Shown here in pieces: positions 22,193 to 34,929 of a DNA stretch of 64,000 nucleotides (positions are counted from its first letter, which is position 1; every line of letters begins with the position of its first letter). The stretch is taken from positions 50,368,296 through 50,432,295 of the forward strand of contig NW_024609880.1 of assembly GCF_016920785.2 (NCBI RefSeq), read 5' to 3'. Position numbers and translations under genes: made by a program. Under the pieces are notes generated by a model. That model worked only from the letters and a program-made list of their open reading frames with translations, made no database searches and was not told the DNA's origin. Source of the DNA: Ixodes scapularis. Lineage: Eukaryota; Arthropoda; Arachnida; Ixodida; Ixodidae.

Positions 22193-23875
22193 CCATGAGG
22201 CGAATCTCCCGTGTAAAGTGATCGGGCCCGCAACGTGACGACGGGGCATTCTGCTCTTAAGTAAAAGAGAGTAAGAGTGCACGCGAGGTTGTGTGGCGTA
22301 ATCATGCCGTCTCGGGAGTCAAGTAAAGAAGAACTGGATAAAGTTTCCCCGTTCTTCAAGCATGTCCTATTCGCATTTACATGTTGCGACGTTAAAAGTA
22401 AGTACTAACAGAAAAATATTAGTCATTGGCAAAACATTGAAAGGTACAGTTTTTACAAATAAGCATTCAACGAAATTTTTCGTCGACTGCGCGGACTCAC
22501 CGTTTCGACGAAGTGAGCTCTGTTAAAACTGTTAACACGCAAGCTCATGGCGCCGTACATATCACCAAACACCAGTTCCATTTTTCTTACGTCGTTCTAA
22601 AAAAAAAAAAAAAAAAATATTTGTATCTACCTAGGTTGACATACTATAAAAAAAAAGATATAACATTTAGAATAATATTAAAAAAAAAAAAAAGTTAACG
22701 TTCCTTTGTTGTTCCTTTCACATAAAAGACCCTTTGTAGCCCCTCAACATGAAACAATGCTGCTTCAAGCACGGGGTCAGTGAGGACGGGCTTTTGGCAC
22801 GCGGGGAACACGGGGTCATTGAACACGGGGTTTTCGAAACGTGGGGCTAATGACGAGTCGTCACAAAGCCGATAAGGAGGGGGCCGGACGGCAGGTCACG
22901 AACAAAAGTCAAAACGAGAGGGTTCTCTGCCCAAGTACCGGTATGCCGGACAGTGCCAAATGGAGGTGCTCCTTGTTCCTGTCTGACCCCATTTGCGGTC
23001 AAAACTGCCGTGTAGTCCTTGAGTCTATTGAAAAAGCGGCAAAGGAAAAAGGGGAAAGGGTGGGGGAGCCATTCTCAGCCCATCTATAAAAATAGCAACT
23101 GTCCATCGCATTTTATAACAAACAAAAAAAAAAGAGAAGAAAACAAGTTATAAAAACTTAAATGCTTAACCATTCACTACCATTCACTCACTACAATATC
23201 ATTAAATGCTTAGTTCCCTTTTTTTTCGTATGCGACAAGGCAACCGCTGTATTTCGCCTAATGATAATCATTAAAAAACAATTTAACCACTATTCTTATA
23301 TCAAGGCAAAATGTACCCCAAGGAGCTCAAAAGCTGTGACGTGCCGAGGTATTCTTGGATGACTGACAGTGGGCTTTCACATAAAAGCAAACGCTTCGCT
23401 CAGTGCCCAATGCAAGCGGCGCATACGTTTCGTTCGCTTGAATGGTGTCTTTCGGACCACCGACATGTATTCACTCAGCCGTATCTCCAAATGCGGCGGG
23501 TCTTTCTTACCGCCGCCTTAATTTCACACATAATCGATGTGCGAAGCGAATGAATGAGCACGTTATACGCGACTACAAGGTCGGATGTCTTCGAAGTCCG
23601 AAGGACTCGCAAAGATCCGAGGGTCGCTAGTGGAGGTGACAGGGAGGTTTGGATAATACCCCCCATCGACCTTACAGTGACCCGTAGTGGACGCTACGAG
23701 CTATCAGAACCAATGCCGCGCTCTGCGCTTGTCACGTGATTTTATGCTCCGCCCATCATGTTTCTGTACGTGTTCTGTCATCGCTGAACCAATCATGAAC
23801 AAAAAGAGTCCAGTGACTAGCGCTTTTCGCGCTGCTCGATACTTCAGCCATCTTGGTGCGATTATGGTTGCTGCA
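22193..23875. other. No gene seen; A-rich runs
   Basis: A runs at 22600-22617 and 22680-22693; otherwise unassigned. Confidence 0.5.
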
Positions 23876-23990
23876 GTTATCCGAAGTTTCATCTGAAATC
23901 GCAGGAAACAGTTTTCAGTCTTCCTGAAAGGTTAAAACTGTACGCGACAGAGCGAAACTGCGGTGGCGCTGCTGTCTTCACAGTGTGTTG
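23876..23990. repeat. Dispersed repeat E, copy 1
   Basis: CATCTGAAATCGCAGGAAAC, then CTTCCTGAAAGGTTAAAACTG, then GCGACAGAGCGAAACTGCGG. Copies at 46595-46690 (same orientation) and 49670-49770 (inverse). Confidence 0.65.
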
Positions 23991-24512
23991 GTGTATATCT
24001 AAAGCTCGGCGAGTGGCATTTTCGAATCGTAACGCGGTCGCCAAGTTGCACCTAGAGCCACTCAATATGGCAGCGTAGCTGCCAGAGTAGCGCTTTTCCC
24101 TGTGCCGTCTCTCACCGTGATTGGTCACACGCGGTACCATAGCAACGAGCTGAGCTGGCTCGGTTTCCTTAGCAACCGAGTGACTACTCGTCACGTGACC
24201 TCGCAAGAGCCGTGATGTCACCGGTAAGATGGCAGCGCCCAGAGCTGGTGGATAGGAGTTTGTTCGGTGCGCGGTAGTCGTAATGGGCCGCTGCTTGCCG
24301 ACGATTTCGGACTTCTTCGTGCTCTCTGACGCAGGTATAACGTGAAGATCTGAAAGAATGTGACTTTATACCTTTTCTGTGCAAGATCGCTCTGGATATT
24401 AGCACCTGTGCGACAGCATCAGTCATATCGCCGTAGCGGTGCTCGTATTCCTGGATGTGTTCGAGGATCGATAAGACATTTTGCATGCAATTTTTGCATA
24501 TATACGCCTAGC
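23991..24512. other. No gene seen
   Basis: CACGTGA and CCAAT-type words occur (for example GTGATTGGTCAC at 24117), but no coding signal. Confidence 0.45.
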
Positions 24513-24880
24513 CTTGTTTGAACGTTGGAATGTCTGAGAATCAATGCGAATTGTATGCGTCGTATGTTGGACCTTGGGGAAGTTCTTTCAGCCCCAGGTA
24601 ACCGCGTAATCACAAACTTTTAGCGAGGAAGCTCCTGTGATCTTTACGTTTTGTACTAATCAACGATCTTACGATATAGCTTTTAGGATAACATTTTCGC
24701 ATTTTCTAGCTCCCTTTGAATGTTGGAATTTCTGAGAATCGATACGAAAAGTATACGTCGTGTGTAGGGCCTAGGGGGAGTTGTTTCAGCCCTGGGTCAC
24801 CGAATAGCAACTTTAAGCGAGGAAGCGCCTGCGACCTTTAACCTTTTGTACTAATCGACGATTTTACGAATTGACAGTTC
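24513..24880. repeat. Tandem duplication, about 198-bp period
   Basis: TTGGAATGTCTGAGAATC (24525) and TTGGAATTTCTGAGAATC (24723), then TTTCAGCCCCAGGTAACCG versus TTTCAGCCCTGGGTCACCG, then AGCGAGGAAGC and CTTTTGTACTAATC in the same order. Confidence 0.85.
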
Positions 24881-25426
24881 TGAAGACTTTGATAAACGTC
24901 CTTTCGTTGCAATAGCTTGTATTTGATCGCAGTGTTTTTTTTTTTTTTTATGAAATGATCTGCTCTATAAGAATGCATCAACACACACTATTAAATTTAT
25001 ATGCTCAGAGGTGTGTTCGTCTTTGTAATTAACAAGTTACAGACAATTATTTTTAGCGAGTGTTATATTTATTTTCTGTCCCTGGGCCCCTTTTGTACAC
25101 ATTAATGTCCGTGTGCTATGATGCTATCATCATGTGTGTATGGTTCTAAATATCCTCTTTGCAATGCCTACAAAAATCAAAATGACGTCAGCCGACCCCA
25201 GCTCACACATTCGAAACGAAAACTGCGTCACTCGGACGTATGCGCTCGTCAACAATCAATTCGTCGATGAATATTTGAATTCGCGTTCGTGGCCAATGAG
25301 TACACATAAGTGCACTTGCGAATGACAAGTTCTATGGTGTGCTTAAAAAGCACGGTGGAGGCTTGGGGTCATATCGCACCGGTGCCCTAGCATGTCACGA
25401 CCGCGTGATTCCACTGTTCTCTTTTG
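24881..25426. other. AT-rich, no gene seen
   Basis: T run at 24935-24948; nothing else supported. Confidence 0.5.
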
Positions 25427-25580
25427 ATCTTGGTTTTAAAAGCGCACAAAAGACGAGGACAGAGTAAAAAACACAAACGACGGACGAGCAGTCGTCCGTC
25501 GTTTGTGTTTCTTACTCTGTCCTCGTCTTTTGTGCGCTTTTAAAACCAAGATGAATAACTACCAACTAGCCCAACTTTCC
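25427..25580. mobile_element. Penelope-like element termini in inverted arrangement
   Basis: 25427-25488 and 25491-25552 are near-perfect inverted copies (62-bp arms, two-base centre). The right arm continues into AACTACCAACTAGCCCAACTT. Read in the same sense, the 3' end of the Penelope-like element at 62887-63000 has the same order: TGTCCT words, GCGCTTTT, AAGATG, then CAACTAGCCCAAC. So this is a pair of PLE ends, one inverted, without the ORF. Inverted terminal segments are a known feature of Penelope-like elements. Confidence 0.75.
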
Positions 25581-26599
25581 ACCCTACTGCAGTTCTCTTT
25601 TGAGTTGAGGATTAAAGCTAAGGAAGAAGAAGTTAAAGAATCATTTCATGGCCCCTTTAACACGGGTATGCATACTACACCAGATAAAAATATTGACATT
25701 TTGCATGCCGGTAAACTTATGGACGACCACTTGGCCTGTCGGCAAGAACACCTGATATCCGGCGTCCGTCTCTTTTGATGGCGTTAACAATCCTCGGTAG
25801 ACCACCGTGCTGTCCTTCTTGGTTTAACCCCGTCGACTGTTCATCGCCCAAAATGAGGTTAATACCTTCGCTCCCCTCCAGTCGGTGTAATAATCTCATC
25901 TTGAATGAATGATTGGGTATTGAAGAATTATGATGCTAAGCATAGGTTCTCTTACTATGGGGCAGTCGAGCAGCAGTCATGCCTCAAGGCAATCGTCCTT
26001 TCGTGGCCGGCGTAATCGGATTTTGTTCCATAGGAGCGAAGTCCGAAAGTACAAGGACGGTACGTTCGTCCCACGAAGCCGCCGCCATCCCGGTGGCGCA
26101 GAAAACCACTCTTCTTCTCCGTGCACGCTGCAAATCGTCTCATTTCACAGAAGAAACGGGCACCGCTCCTCCAGAGGCCCGTGCCATACCGCCATGCAAA
26201 GCGTCCTTTAGGTCTTTTACCACTTTTTAATTAACGAATGGAGATATTAACTAGATAAAGGTTGCCGCCCGGCGTCGCTAGCAGTATGATTACTATAGAA
26301 ACCTCCCAGGCCCAAAATGGAGATCACTATAGGCGCTTCTGACGTCGTGTATCTAGATAATTTTGCGTCTTCTTCTTCTTCTTCTTCTTCTTGTTGTGAG
26401 GTCCAGAGAAGGAAAGGGAAAGCCGGGAGAGATGTTATATATAATTTTGCGTCGCGTCGCTACTCTGGCAGGTATACGCTGCCATATAGAGTGGCTCTAT
26501 ATACACCCGGCCTGCACTAAGCATAAAAATGGCGGCGCTCACAAGACAATCGGAGAATGAGCTGCCGATATTCTACTCTAACCACATATATTGACTCAC
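25581..26599. other. No gene recognised; CTT microsatellite
   Basis: (CTT)n at 26369-26391. Several mirrored 60-90 residue frames at 25930-26230 have no motif. Confidence 0.5.
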
Positions 26600-26840
26600 T
26601 CGCGCCGCTGCTCGGAACGCATGGAGTCAAAGCTCGAGCTGCGGAACCGAAGGGTCCTGGGTTCTTCTATCCCTACTCTTGCCCGTTTCGATCTGGATGA
26701 GCATCGTACCGACGTGCGGTGATGTACGCTAAAGATAGCGATCGTACTGCACTCGCCAAAGGTCTCGTCTACAACGTAATTCGCTGTCGCCACATCTCAC
26801 AGGAAGACCGACCTTAAGCTGTACAAACACGAATAAAGAG
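26600..26840 (+). repeat. SINE-like dispersed repeat, copy 2
   Basis: The 3' two-thirds matches copies at 9546 and 44326 (GATCTGGATGAGCATCGTAC). Just upstream, GGGTCCTGGGTTCTTCTATC resembles a worn RNA polymerase III B box, suggesting a tRNA-derived head. No complete tRNA fold is visible. Confidence 0.5.
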
Positions 26841-26975
26841 TTCCATCCCCAACTTCCTTGAACGTCAACGCCACGGCGCATAATCTAAAATGAGAACCCC
26901 AATTGAACAAACAAAAAAAAAAAAGCATCTCAATTTTCACCGGGAATATTTTAGATGGCAGTCATGAAATATCAA

Positions 26976-27005
26976 TGCGGAGCGCACGTTCGTCTGCTTC
27001 TTTTG

Positions 27006-27050
<45 letters not shown>

Positions 27051-27242
27051 GGGGGGGGGGGTTGTGGTGCCGTCAGAACGCCGAGCTGTGATCGACTCTG
27101 ATTGAAGGATAGTGAGTAGTCCTCAAGGCAGCTTGCCCTGAGGGTCTACCCACTAGCCTTTAAAAGGAGCCAATCAGAGCTCGGCGTCTTTCTGACGTCA
27201 CCACAACCCCTGCGAAAGAAGCAGACGAACGTGCGCTCCGCA
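26976..27242. mobile_element. Fold-back MITE, family A copy 2 (with G-run expansion)
   Basis: TGCGGAGCGCACGTTCGTCT at the left is mirrored exactly by AGACGAACGTGCGCTCCGCA at the right, and the inner arms also pair. GCAGTCATGAAA (26958-26969) and GCAGTAATGAAA (27246-27257) flank it as a possible 12-bp target duplication (11/12), if six extra bases on the left and three on the right belong to the element. The left arm holds a giant G run where the right arm has only CCCC. Confidence 0.85.
27007..27061. repeat. 55-bp poly-G tract
   Basis: Forty-three G, one A, eleven G. The equivalent position in the inverted arm (27204-27220) is ACAACCCCTGCG, so the run arose by expansion of a short G tract. 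Could form quadruplexes; length may also be uncertain because such runs sequence poorly. Confidence 0.95.
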
Positions 27243-27295
27243 GAAGCAGTAATGAAACGTTTTGACACAAATATAATTTTGATTCCACGAGTCCA

Positions 27296-27328
<33 letters not shown>

Positions 27329-29224
27329 ATTGCATTGTATAGGTTACATTTACAAAATTATTACTTTCTGCTTTTCTTGACAAAATATCGTAATGTTTCC
27401 GAGAACTGTTGTAACTGCCTGTATATCCCAGAACGTAAATAAATAAGAACTTTAATAGTTCCAAAAAAACAACTTTTTTTTTTCTTTTTTTTACGAAATG
27501 TTTTGCAGAAAGTTGGCTATGTCCCCCAAACAGCTGGGGGGCGTCACACTGCGCAGTGTGACGCGACGTAGCTGGAGGCACGCCTCAATCATGTTCGAAG
27601 CCGTGTTTGCTTCACGTCCGCAGACAGTTATTGTATGATCAACGTGACAGTCATACAAGAAAGTATATAACACGCCTCAAGCTGCAGACTGTCTTTGGTA
27701 TCATGTATAAGCAGTGTAACAGCGGCCTAATGTTTGTTTTTGTTTGCTTTTCAGCGGCTCAAGCTCTAAGCTTTGGATTGTCTCCGGTAGGCCTGAGCGT
27801 CCGTTGCGGTTCATCTCCTTGACGGGCGTTCTGTCGGAAGATGGGACCTGCAGGGGGACACAGGGGTGAGAGGTGGGCGGAAAGGGAGGCCTCAAGGGCG
27901 GCCGCCGCTCTGGCCTGTTTTCGGATCCGACCTTGTCCGCTTTGTTTATGTGCCTGTCTCGACGACCTTCGAGAAGTCAGCCGCCGCTTTGCTGGAGGAA
28001 CACTTCCTTACACACCATTCTCAAAGTTTCTTTCCTTCTGGTCATGGTTTCTGTTGTTGTTGTTTTTCTCTCCTCTATTTTGGAGGTTTCTCTTTGATTC
28101 GTTCCGGTCTCCTTGTTCGTTTCTCTTGGTACGAGACCTTGGATGGCTTTTCACTTTCAACTGACATTGTTCAAAATCCACGCGACTGCGGCGTCTCTTT
28201 ATAATTTCTTGCAACGGAAGAACCGGTGCTCGCAATACACGAGAGAAAATGCTCCGCTCACTGTTTTTAAAGGTGACGTGAAACGATGTTTCTTCTTTTG
28301 CTAAATACTGCTTACAATCACTCCCTAACATTAATACCTAAGTAAACTTGCCTTAGTTTTTTTGTTTGTTTTTTTTTCTGGGCAAAAGCAGATTTAAAAA
28401 AAAAAAAAATCGAGAAATATGAACATCGTTTATTCCCGCAACTCGGAGCCAGAACAAGCGGCCACGTGGTGCCTATCCTATGCCACCAACGTTAACCATA
28501 ACCACGCGCTGGGGGCGGCAAAGTAGAAAACGTGTGCTGAGCTTCAGGCATTGTTAGAGTTGGGCTATTCTCATCACCGCACTATTCGGACACGACCCAC
28601 GAGTCCGCCGAGGCATTGATTGTTACGAGCCCAAGTCGAGTCCTCACCCAGTTCTCGTGTTCAATCCATGCGCCGCGCTCGACTGTCGTCAGGTGGGTGG
28701 TTTCGATCCCACAATTACGTCATCCAGCTTCACGAAGGCAAGACTGAAAGAAATAGACCCCTTTTATCATCGCGATTTCACCGTGACAAAGAAGCTTCTT
28801 GAATCAGTGGCGATCTGTGCGAGTATACTTGGGTCAGACTAGGACCAGTATGCCTCTGCAAAGTCATGAACATTCCAACCCGCTATCGTTTCATGACCCC
28901 TTTAATGCGCCTAAAGTCGTCACCGCAAGTAAAGAGTAAGTATTGCTTATTGTTTATATACGCGTAGCGATATAGTTCTTACAAGAATCGGAGGAAGAAG
29001 CGATACTTTTGGCGTTAAAAACATGTGCGTGTTGATAACGCATATATCATCCAAATTGCGTCTATATATACTACCTAATTCTCCAAATAATGGGGGAAAT
29101 TAGTAATGCTCCGCGAGAAGCCAGACTTCTTTTTTTTTTTTTTTTTTTTTTACTACGGTTCTTGAGGTAAAAACAAGTAGAGACGTATTTTTCATAGCGG
29201 GGACATCGAACAGTGATATAGTTC
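27243..29224. other. No gene recognised
   Basis: T run at 27299-27326. A 107-residue plus-strand frame at 27841-28164 becomes a hydrophobic F/L-rich string in its second half because of T-rich sequence. I see no domain. Confidence 0.5.
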
Positions 29225-29560
29225 TGTATAAGCGAACCTGGAAAGCCTCTCCGACTAGCGTTTTTACCGCGCCCTCACAGTGTTCCCTCGATTTCCGTCC
29301 AATGACGTCATAGAATTATCTCGCAGTTGCCTGCCGCAATGCTTGATGGTAGCGTCACAGCAGCGAAGGCGGATATGACAGGCGTCTGTTCTGTTGCAGG
29401 TCGCTCTTCAGCTTGACAGTTCACGGAAGTTTTGCCAGCCGAGAGTGGGACGACGCCGCGACCACAACGACACTAACATCCGCTCGTACTTTTTCTTCTC
29501 TTTCGCCGGATGTTTGCGATTATTTCCCAAGATCGCGATATCCGACAACATGACAAGTAC
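29225..29560. repeat. Family B copy 2
   Basis: CTCCGACTAGCGTTTTTACC, CCCTCGATTTCCGTCC, CAGGCGTCTGTTCTG-TGCAGGTCGCTC and TCACGGAAG follow the same order as in the element at 5915-6325. Confidence 0.75.
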
Positions 29561-29704
29561 GCTGGCTCTTTCGACGGCGTTTGTTGCCACCTCCATAGCC
29601 TCCTCTCTACTCACAAAGCCTGGCAGTTCGACGACGGAGCCATAGAGTGCCCGGTCGCAGATTTGGAGCGCGAGGATCTGGTAGCACAGGGCATCAAAGA
29701 GCCA

Positions 29705-29935
29705 TTTCTCAGGGAACTAGGGGGAACCTGGACGTCAGCGCATAGGTTTTACAGCGGCGAGGACCCGAAACACACTTTCGAGTCCTCTCGTCTCGCTGCA
29801 GCGTTTGGCAAGACGCTGCGTTTCGGCGACTCGCCGCAGCGGTGCGCACATAGCTCTCCTCTCATCCGCTGCCTGCCGCTTCACCTTTTTCATTTTGGCA
29901 GCCGCTTCTCGTGGTGATCTGCCAGACCTTGTCAG
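29705..29935. repeat. Dispersed repeat shared with 15478-15670
   Basis: CCTGGACGTCAGCGCATAGG, GGCGAGGACCCGAAACACAC, CTCTCCTCTCATCCGCTGCC and GCCGCTTCTCGTGGTGATC. A 135-residue open frame here (29510-29917) is not matched by an open frame in the other copy, so it is not coding. Confidence 0.8.
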
Positions 29936-30629
29936 TATACTAGTATATAATATTGTTGTTGCTGTTGTTGTTGTTGTTTTGTCAGTATACAGGAGGCTAT
30001 GCCACTTCGGAATCATTTCTGATAAATAGGCAGTATGAGACTCTAAAACACCAGTCGAAGACGCGTTCCAGGCACCCTAGTATATTATGCCGAATTCACC
30101 GAAGCACATTGAAAATTCGGAAGAGCTTTGCTTATGTGAGCTCCAAATTAGAAAAAAAAAAAAACACGCTGACGGATAGTCTTCTTTCTCCGTGACGTGA
30201 AAGAAATGTGTTTTCTAACTGAGTGGACGTAACGATGTCATTTCTTTCTGAGAATTTGAGGGAAGGCTGGATGGATGCATGCATGGATGGATGGATGAAT
30301 ATTAACGGCTGCTGCGCCTCTCATACAACGGAGGGTAATCTGCGTCACCTAAACTAAAAAAAAAAAAAAAACATTTTTTACATTAAATTTATTTTATTTA
30401 TTGACACCAGACCCCGGGGGGGTGGGGGGGGGGAGAGAGAGTGATTGCCAGAAAGATTTACAGAGGATCGTGCAAAAAAACTTAAATATGCACCTTTCGC
30501 TTCTTCCCCAGGCGAGGGAGTCGCTAAGTTTAGTCTGGTCGAACAATATCGGCGTCACTCCAACACCAAACCCGCTGGTGGACAGGGTTCAGACTTTGGG
30601 CCGGAGCCACACGGGTGGGAGTTCCAATA
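29936..30629. other. Microsatellites, no gene
   Basis: (TTG)n at 29953-29978, a GGATGGATG tract at 30270-30298, an A run near 30357-30371 and G runs at 30415-30432. Confidence 0.7.
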
Positions 30630-30824
30630 AGGGAGTATTCACTGGAGGCCATATTTGTTGGTGATGTTCAGAGCGCATGCTCATAACGAGCTCGCGTTAA
30701 TCGGTTGCTAAAACTGGCAATCTTGATGGTGTGGAATGCACGTTGCGAAAGAAATGTGGAAGCTCGCCATCACCACGCACCAAGCAGTCGCGCACACAGC
30801 TATGGCCACCAGTGAGTACTCCCT
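30630..30824. mobile_element. MITE family C, copy 3
   Basis: AGGGAGTATTCACTGGAGGC at the left, CACCAGTGAGTACTCCCT at the right; interior words are the reverse complement of copy 1 (CTTGATGGTGTGGAATGCA, GCGCACACAGCTATGGCC). Confidence 0.85.
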
Positions 30825-30827
30825 ACG

Positions 30828-30950
30828 GACGATTGCAAGCCAGGCCACTGGCAGCCGCCATGTTTCTACTCGTGCGGACAAGCGCGTGCATTTCAAGCTT
30901 GGCAAAGCTATGTTCACGCGCAAGCTGCACGTGCTTGCACTCGTGGGGCA
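30828..30950. repeat. Dispersed repeat, pair with 3808-3940
   Basis: ACGATTGCAAGCCAGGCCAC, GCCGCCATGT, AAGCTTGGCAAAGC and GCACGTGCTTGCACTCGTG align with the earlier locus. It abuts MITE C copy 3. Confidence 0.65.
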
Positions 30951-33900
30951 ACAGTCATTCGAAGCGCGCGCGTGTTAGAATGTTAGAAAGAACACAACCC
31001 CCGCTTCCTCTTTGAAGCACGGCCCAAACTGGAAACCTGAACAGTGGCCTATTGTCGTGACCCGAAAGGCGCTGTTGTCCTGATGAACCTTGAGGAGATA
31101 GGCGGCAAGATTTCTTTTGTCAATGGTCCGAGATTTGAAAGAAAGCTGGGGTGACATTTTTTTGCAAGACCATTGTGCACTGTCCAAGCTTAATTTTGAA
31201 ATACCGTCTTTTCTTTTTTGTTGGTATTTAGTTCATAAAAATTCGGAGTCTATCACATAAATACGAATTGACGAAACTTTTACCGGTGGCTATTTTTCGG
31301 TCTTATTCGAAAACACGGTATATTGCGCGCGCGCGACGTTGAGTGACTCGTTCATGACTGGGGCAGCGTCTTTGATGTCTCAATCTTAGCGGCCTTATCT
31401 TAAGCTTTGTGTGTGTTTTTGCCGATCGCCGGTCCATTCTCTTGCTTGTATACTTTTGTTTTGCGTAAATATTGGTTGATTGCAAACAACTCTTAACGCG
31501 CGCAAAAAAAGTGTCATGTTTATCTGTGTTAGACGTCCGTGCCTTAGGTGTTTGCGAGGGCTATCGGCCCGTCTAGACGACACTGATAACGGAGTGAGTG
31601 TGTTCAAGCGTGCGTACAAACCGCTTTTCTGACACTCCTCTTTCCACTTCAGCAGAGCGAATTCCGGAGAGGAGGCGACCTCCTCTCCAGCGTTGGCTCT
31701 GCAAAAGTGGAAAGCGGTGGACTATATGGGAAATAGAAACGATCCGGACACCAGGAAGCGTTCACGCACAGCATTCGGCATTATTGGAACGTATGCTATG
31801 ATTTCACTTTTTTTTTTCGTTTAAATCAATCACGCATAAATGGGGACCATCGGTTACTTTTCTTTGACAAATCTAATTATAATTTGTTTTTCACAATTGA
31901 AGTCCTTTCTGAAGGGGGGGGGGGGGGGTTGTTAAGGGGGAAAGGGGAAACTTTCCGTTAGGGTTCTTTTAGCCCTGAAACGACGAATTCTAAAGAAACG
32001 TTTAAGTTTATTAGCTAGATAATTAACTTGTTTCACCTGTTTTCTATTGTCACTGAGAGCTTAAGAAGTGCAGCTGGCGTGGCGAGGCCCGTACATTTCA
32101 TTACTGCTCCACAACCAGTCATAACGCGGTATTCTCCGATAAGGAAGTCGAAGAACCAATCACAATGCGAGGAGCATGAACGTATAATAAGCCACGCCCG
32201 GCTTTTCTTAAGGATTCGATGACTCTAATTAAGGATCCCGATAACCGCCAACTTCAAAGCTACAAAAAAAATGTTTTTTTGTGTTCTTTTTTTTTTTTTT
32301 TTTTTTGCTGGCTGATTTATTATTATATATTTCGGTTTTCGGTGTTAGTCGAAAGACACTCGTGAACAGCCTAGCAATTTATTTACTCCAGCCCGATGTT
32401 TCGAAAACGGACATGGAAGAAGATATTCATCACTGGTTCACAAACATGGAAGTAAAAGTCTTCTTTTTTATTCGCTTTAATTGGCAAGTTTATTGATACC
32501 TGTGACCAGGGTGCAGAATAGAAATCAAGATAATTTTAATCGGGATATAGATCACGCCGATTTTGCTATAATTATTTAAAACAAGTATTTCCGGCGAAAA
32601 TCACTTAAAAAAATTTACATATATATTTACCGTTTTTATATTATATGATGCTTTTTATGTGAATTTGTTTTTCGTATAATTAAAAAAAAAATTAAGTTCA
32701 AGAGAGTTTACATTAAGCTCAACACAAGAAAACAGCGGTGTTAAATCTGAGCTTTGAAGTTCCCTTCTACTTTCCACTTGGTCAGTTACGTAATCTCCTT
32801 TTGCGAGCCAATCAGTGCGCAAAAAAAAAAAGAAGCAAATAGAACTCTTTTTTTTTTTTTAAGAACTAAAAAAAAAATTAGGTTGCTTCTGTTCTAGTAT
32901 GGCAGGGTTAAACAAAACATAGTTAATTTATCTGTAAGATTTTCACTCATTCTTCCACGGTGTTCGCAGCGACCGAACGGATTGATCAATCAATCCGACG
33001 TGTTTGAAAAACATCTACTGGTAAAAAAAAAAAAAAACTATTTCCTAGCTACAAGGATATAATATAAATCATATTAATTTATATAAATCATAAAAATCGG
33101 ACTTAAATTCAAATACATTTGCTCTATATGATTCTTTATAAACTTTATTAATTTTGTTACCCCGTCTATGACAAAAAAAGATAACATTTTTTTCAGTATA
33201 CCTTATAGCGTCTACGGCTGCATTAGGTTTCACGTCACAGCATGTAAAGCCGGCGCGTATTGCCGTACAAATTACGTTATTTAAAGGGCGAGGTTCTGAA
33301 AAAACCCAAATTCCAGTTATCATCGAGAATGTTAGAACTAGGAAAAAAAAAAGGGAGGGGGGGAGGGGGGGGGGTTATGTTGAAATACAAAAAGAAAGAG
33401 ATAGTAATATCGCAAACTTATTTCCAACAAACTATGCGGTGACTAAAACCAATTAATTAGGCTATGTTCATCGTTCCCTCTTCAGCTTAACCCTATCGTA
33501 AAAAAATCCCCAAGTTTTCCTTTCTTTTTTTTATGTATCAAGAATATCGAAGGTTGCTTAAGAGTGTATACACACCTTAAATGTTCCGTTAAACGCGTAT
33601 ACCCTCTTTCGCAAGTCAATTTCTTTTTTTTTTTTTTTCTTTTTTCTCGAAATACACATGTATGAGCCCCTTGAGCCTTGTCGAATGCAATTGCACCCCA
33701 CAACTCGAAAGATGATAGGGGGCTGCCTTGAGGAACTTCTTGAAACCGGTAACATAATTCAGAGAATAAGAACAAAAATCAAAATCGCTAAATATCGTGG
33801 TTTCAGATATTCCGCAAAAAGCATTAATAATTCGTCGACCGCTTTCTTTTTGCCGCTTTCTTTTCTCTCTCCTTCTCATTTCTATTTTTTAATGATTCTA

Positions 33901-34929
33901 TGTTGTTATTAAAAAAAAAAAAAAAAGAAACGCTTGCAACAAAAAAAAAAAAAAAGGTTGCTTTGTCGTGATGTTATATTGTAGTTGAAATGTGGAAATT
34001 ATTGGAGGTTCTTTCTACGCGCTGGAACGTACAGTCGCTATTCCTAACCTGCCTGAGCCTCGCCGAGATAGCGATGACGCTGAAGCTGTCGATGTCGTTC
34101 CTCCAGAATCCTTACATCGGTGACTGGCGCCTCAATAAAGTAAAACACATACATGGTAGGGGTGCTTCCGACCACTATGCGAGCGTAAAAAAGAAATCGT
34201 GTAAATACTAAATAACCGATTAGCGGAGTGCAATTCAACATTTCAGAAGGGTGCTCAGGCGGTGCATTTATCTTCTGCTCAAATTTTATGAGCGTAGGTT
34301 TCGAGAAAAAAAGAATTAGAAAAAAAAAACAAAAAAAAAAAAACTTCTGTAATTGTTATAAAAAAAGCAAAAAAAAAAAAAAACACTTCGTTTGCGCTGT
34401 TACACATGGCAGCACATGGGGAAAAAAATTTGAAAGCTTCTTTGAGAGAGAGAGAGAGAGAGAGATGAACTTCCCGAAAGCAGATCTAGTAGATGTCCGA
34501 GCGGTTTTGTTTCCGTGTTTATCCCCGTGTAAAAGGAATCACACGTTTTCGTTTTATTTGATTTTCTTTTTTCCTTAAGCCTACATTCACGAAATTTGAG
34601 TGTAATAAATGCGCCACCTAACGACAACTTTCTTGAAGGCTCAATTGCACTTCATTTATTGGTTTATTTATATCGTATCTTAAGGCCTGAGTGTATCGCT
34701 CACGAACGCCCCGCAACAGCGTGTATACTTATGAAATGAAGCGACCCGTATGAAATGAAACAAACAAATCACGCAATATAACGGTATTGGTTTCGGACTT
34801 TATTAACTGTACAGTACTGGCCTCAATATCGACCTAGAGGTGGTAATACTGTCACGCTATCATCATCATCAAAGTGGGGATGGAAGCATGGCTGCCCCAT
34901 AGAGTCTCCACGTTTGCGCGCGCGGGGCG
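30951..34929. other. AT-rich stretch without genes
   Basis: Holds homopolymer runs (T 32288-32306, A and T runs 32680-33040, G-rich 31914-31929 and 33353-33374, A runs 33911-33955 and 34320-34382) and (GA)n at 34446-34465. Nothing coding is supported. Confidence 0.65.

Noticed and set aside
26640..26690. tRNA gene
   Set aside because: Only a worn B-box-like word is visible; acceptor, D and anticodon stems do not form. Treated as a SINE head.
27841..28204. Membrane protein encoded by F/L-rich frames
   Set aside because: Hydrophobicity comes from T-rich low-complexity DNA; three frames are open together and none has a motif.
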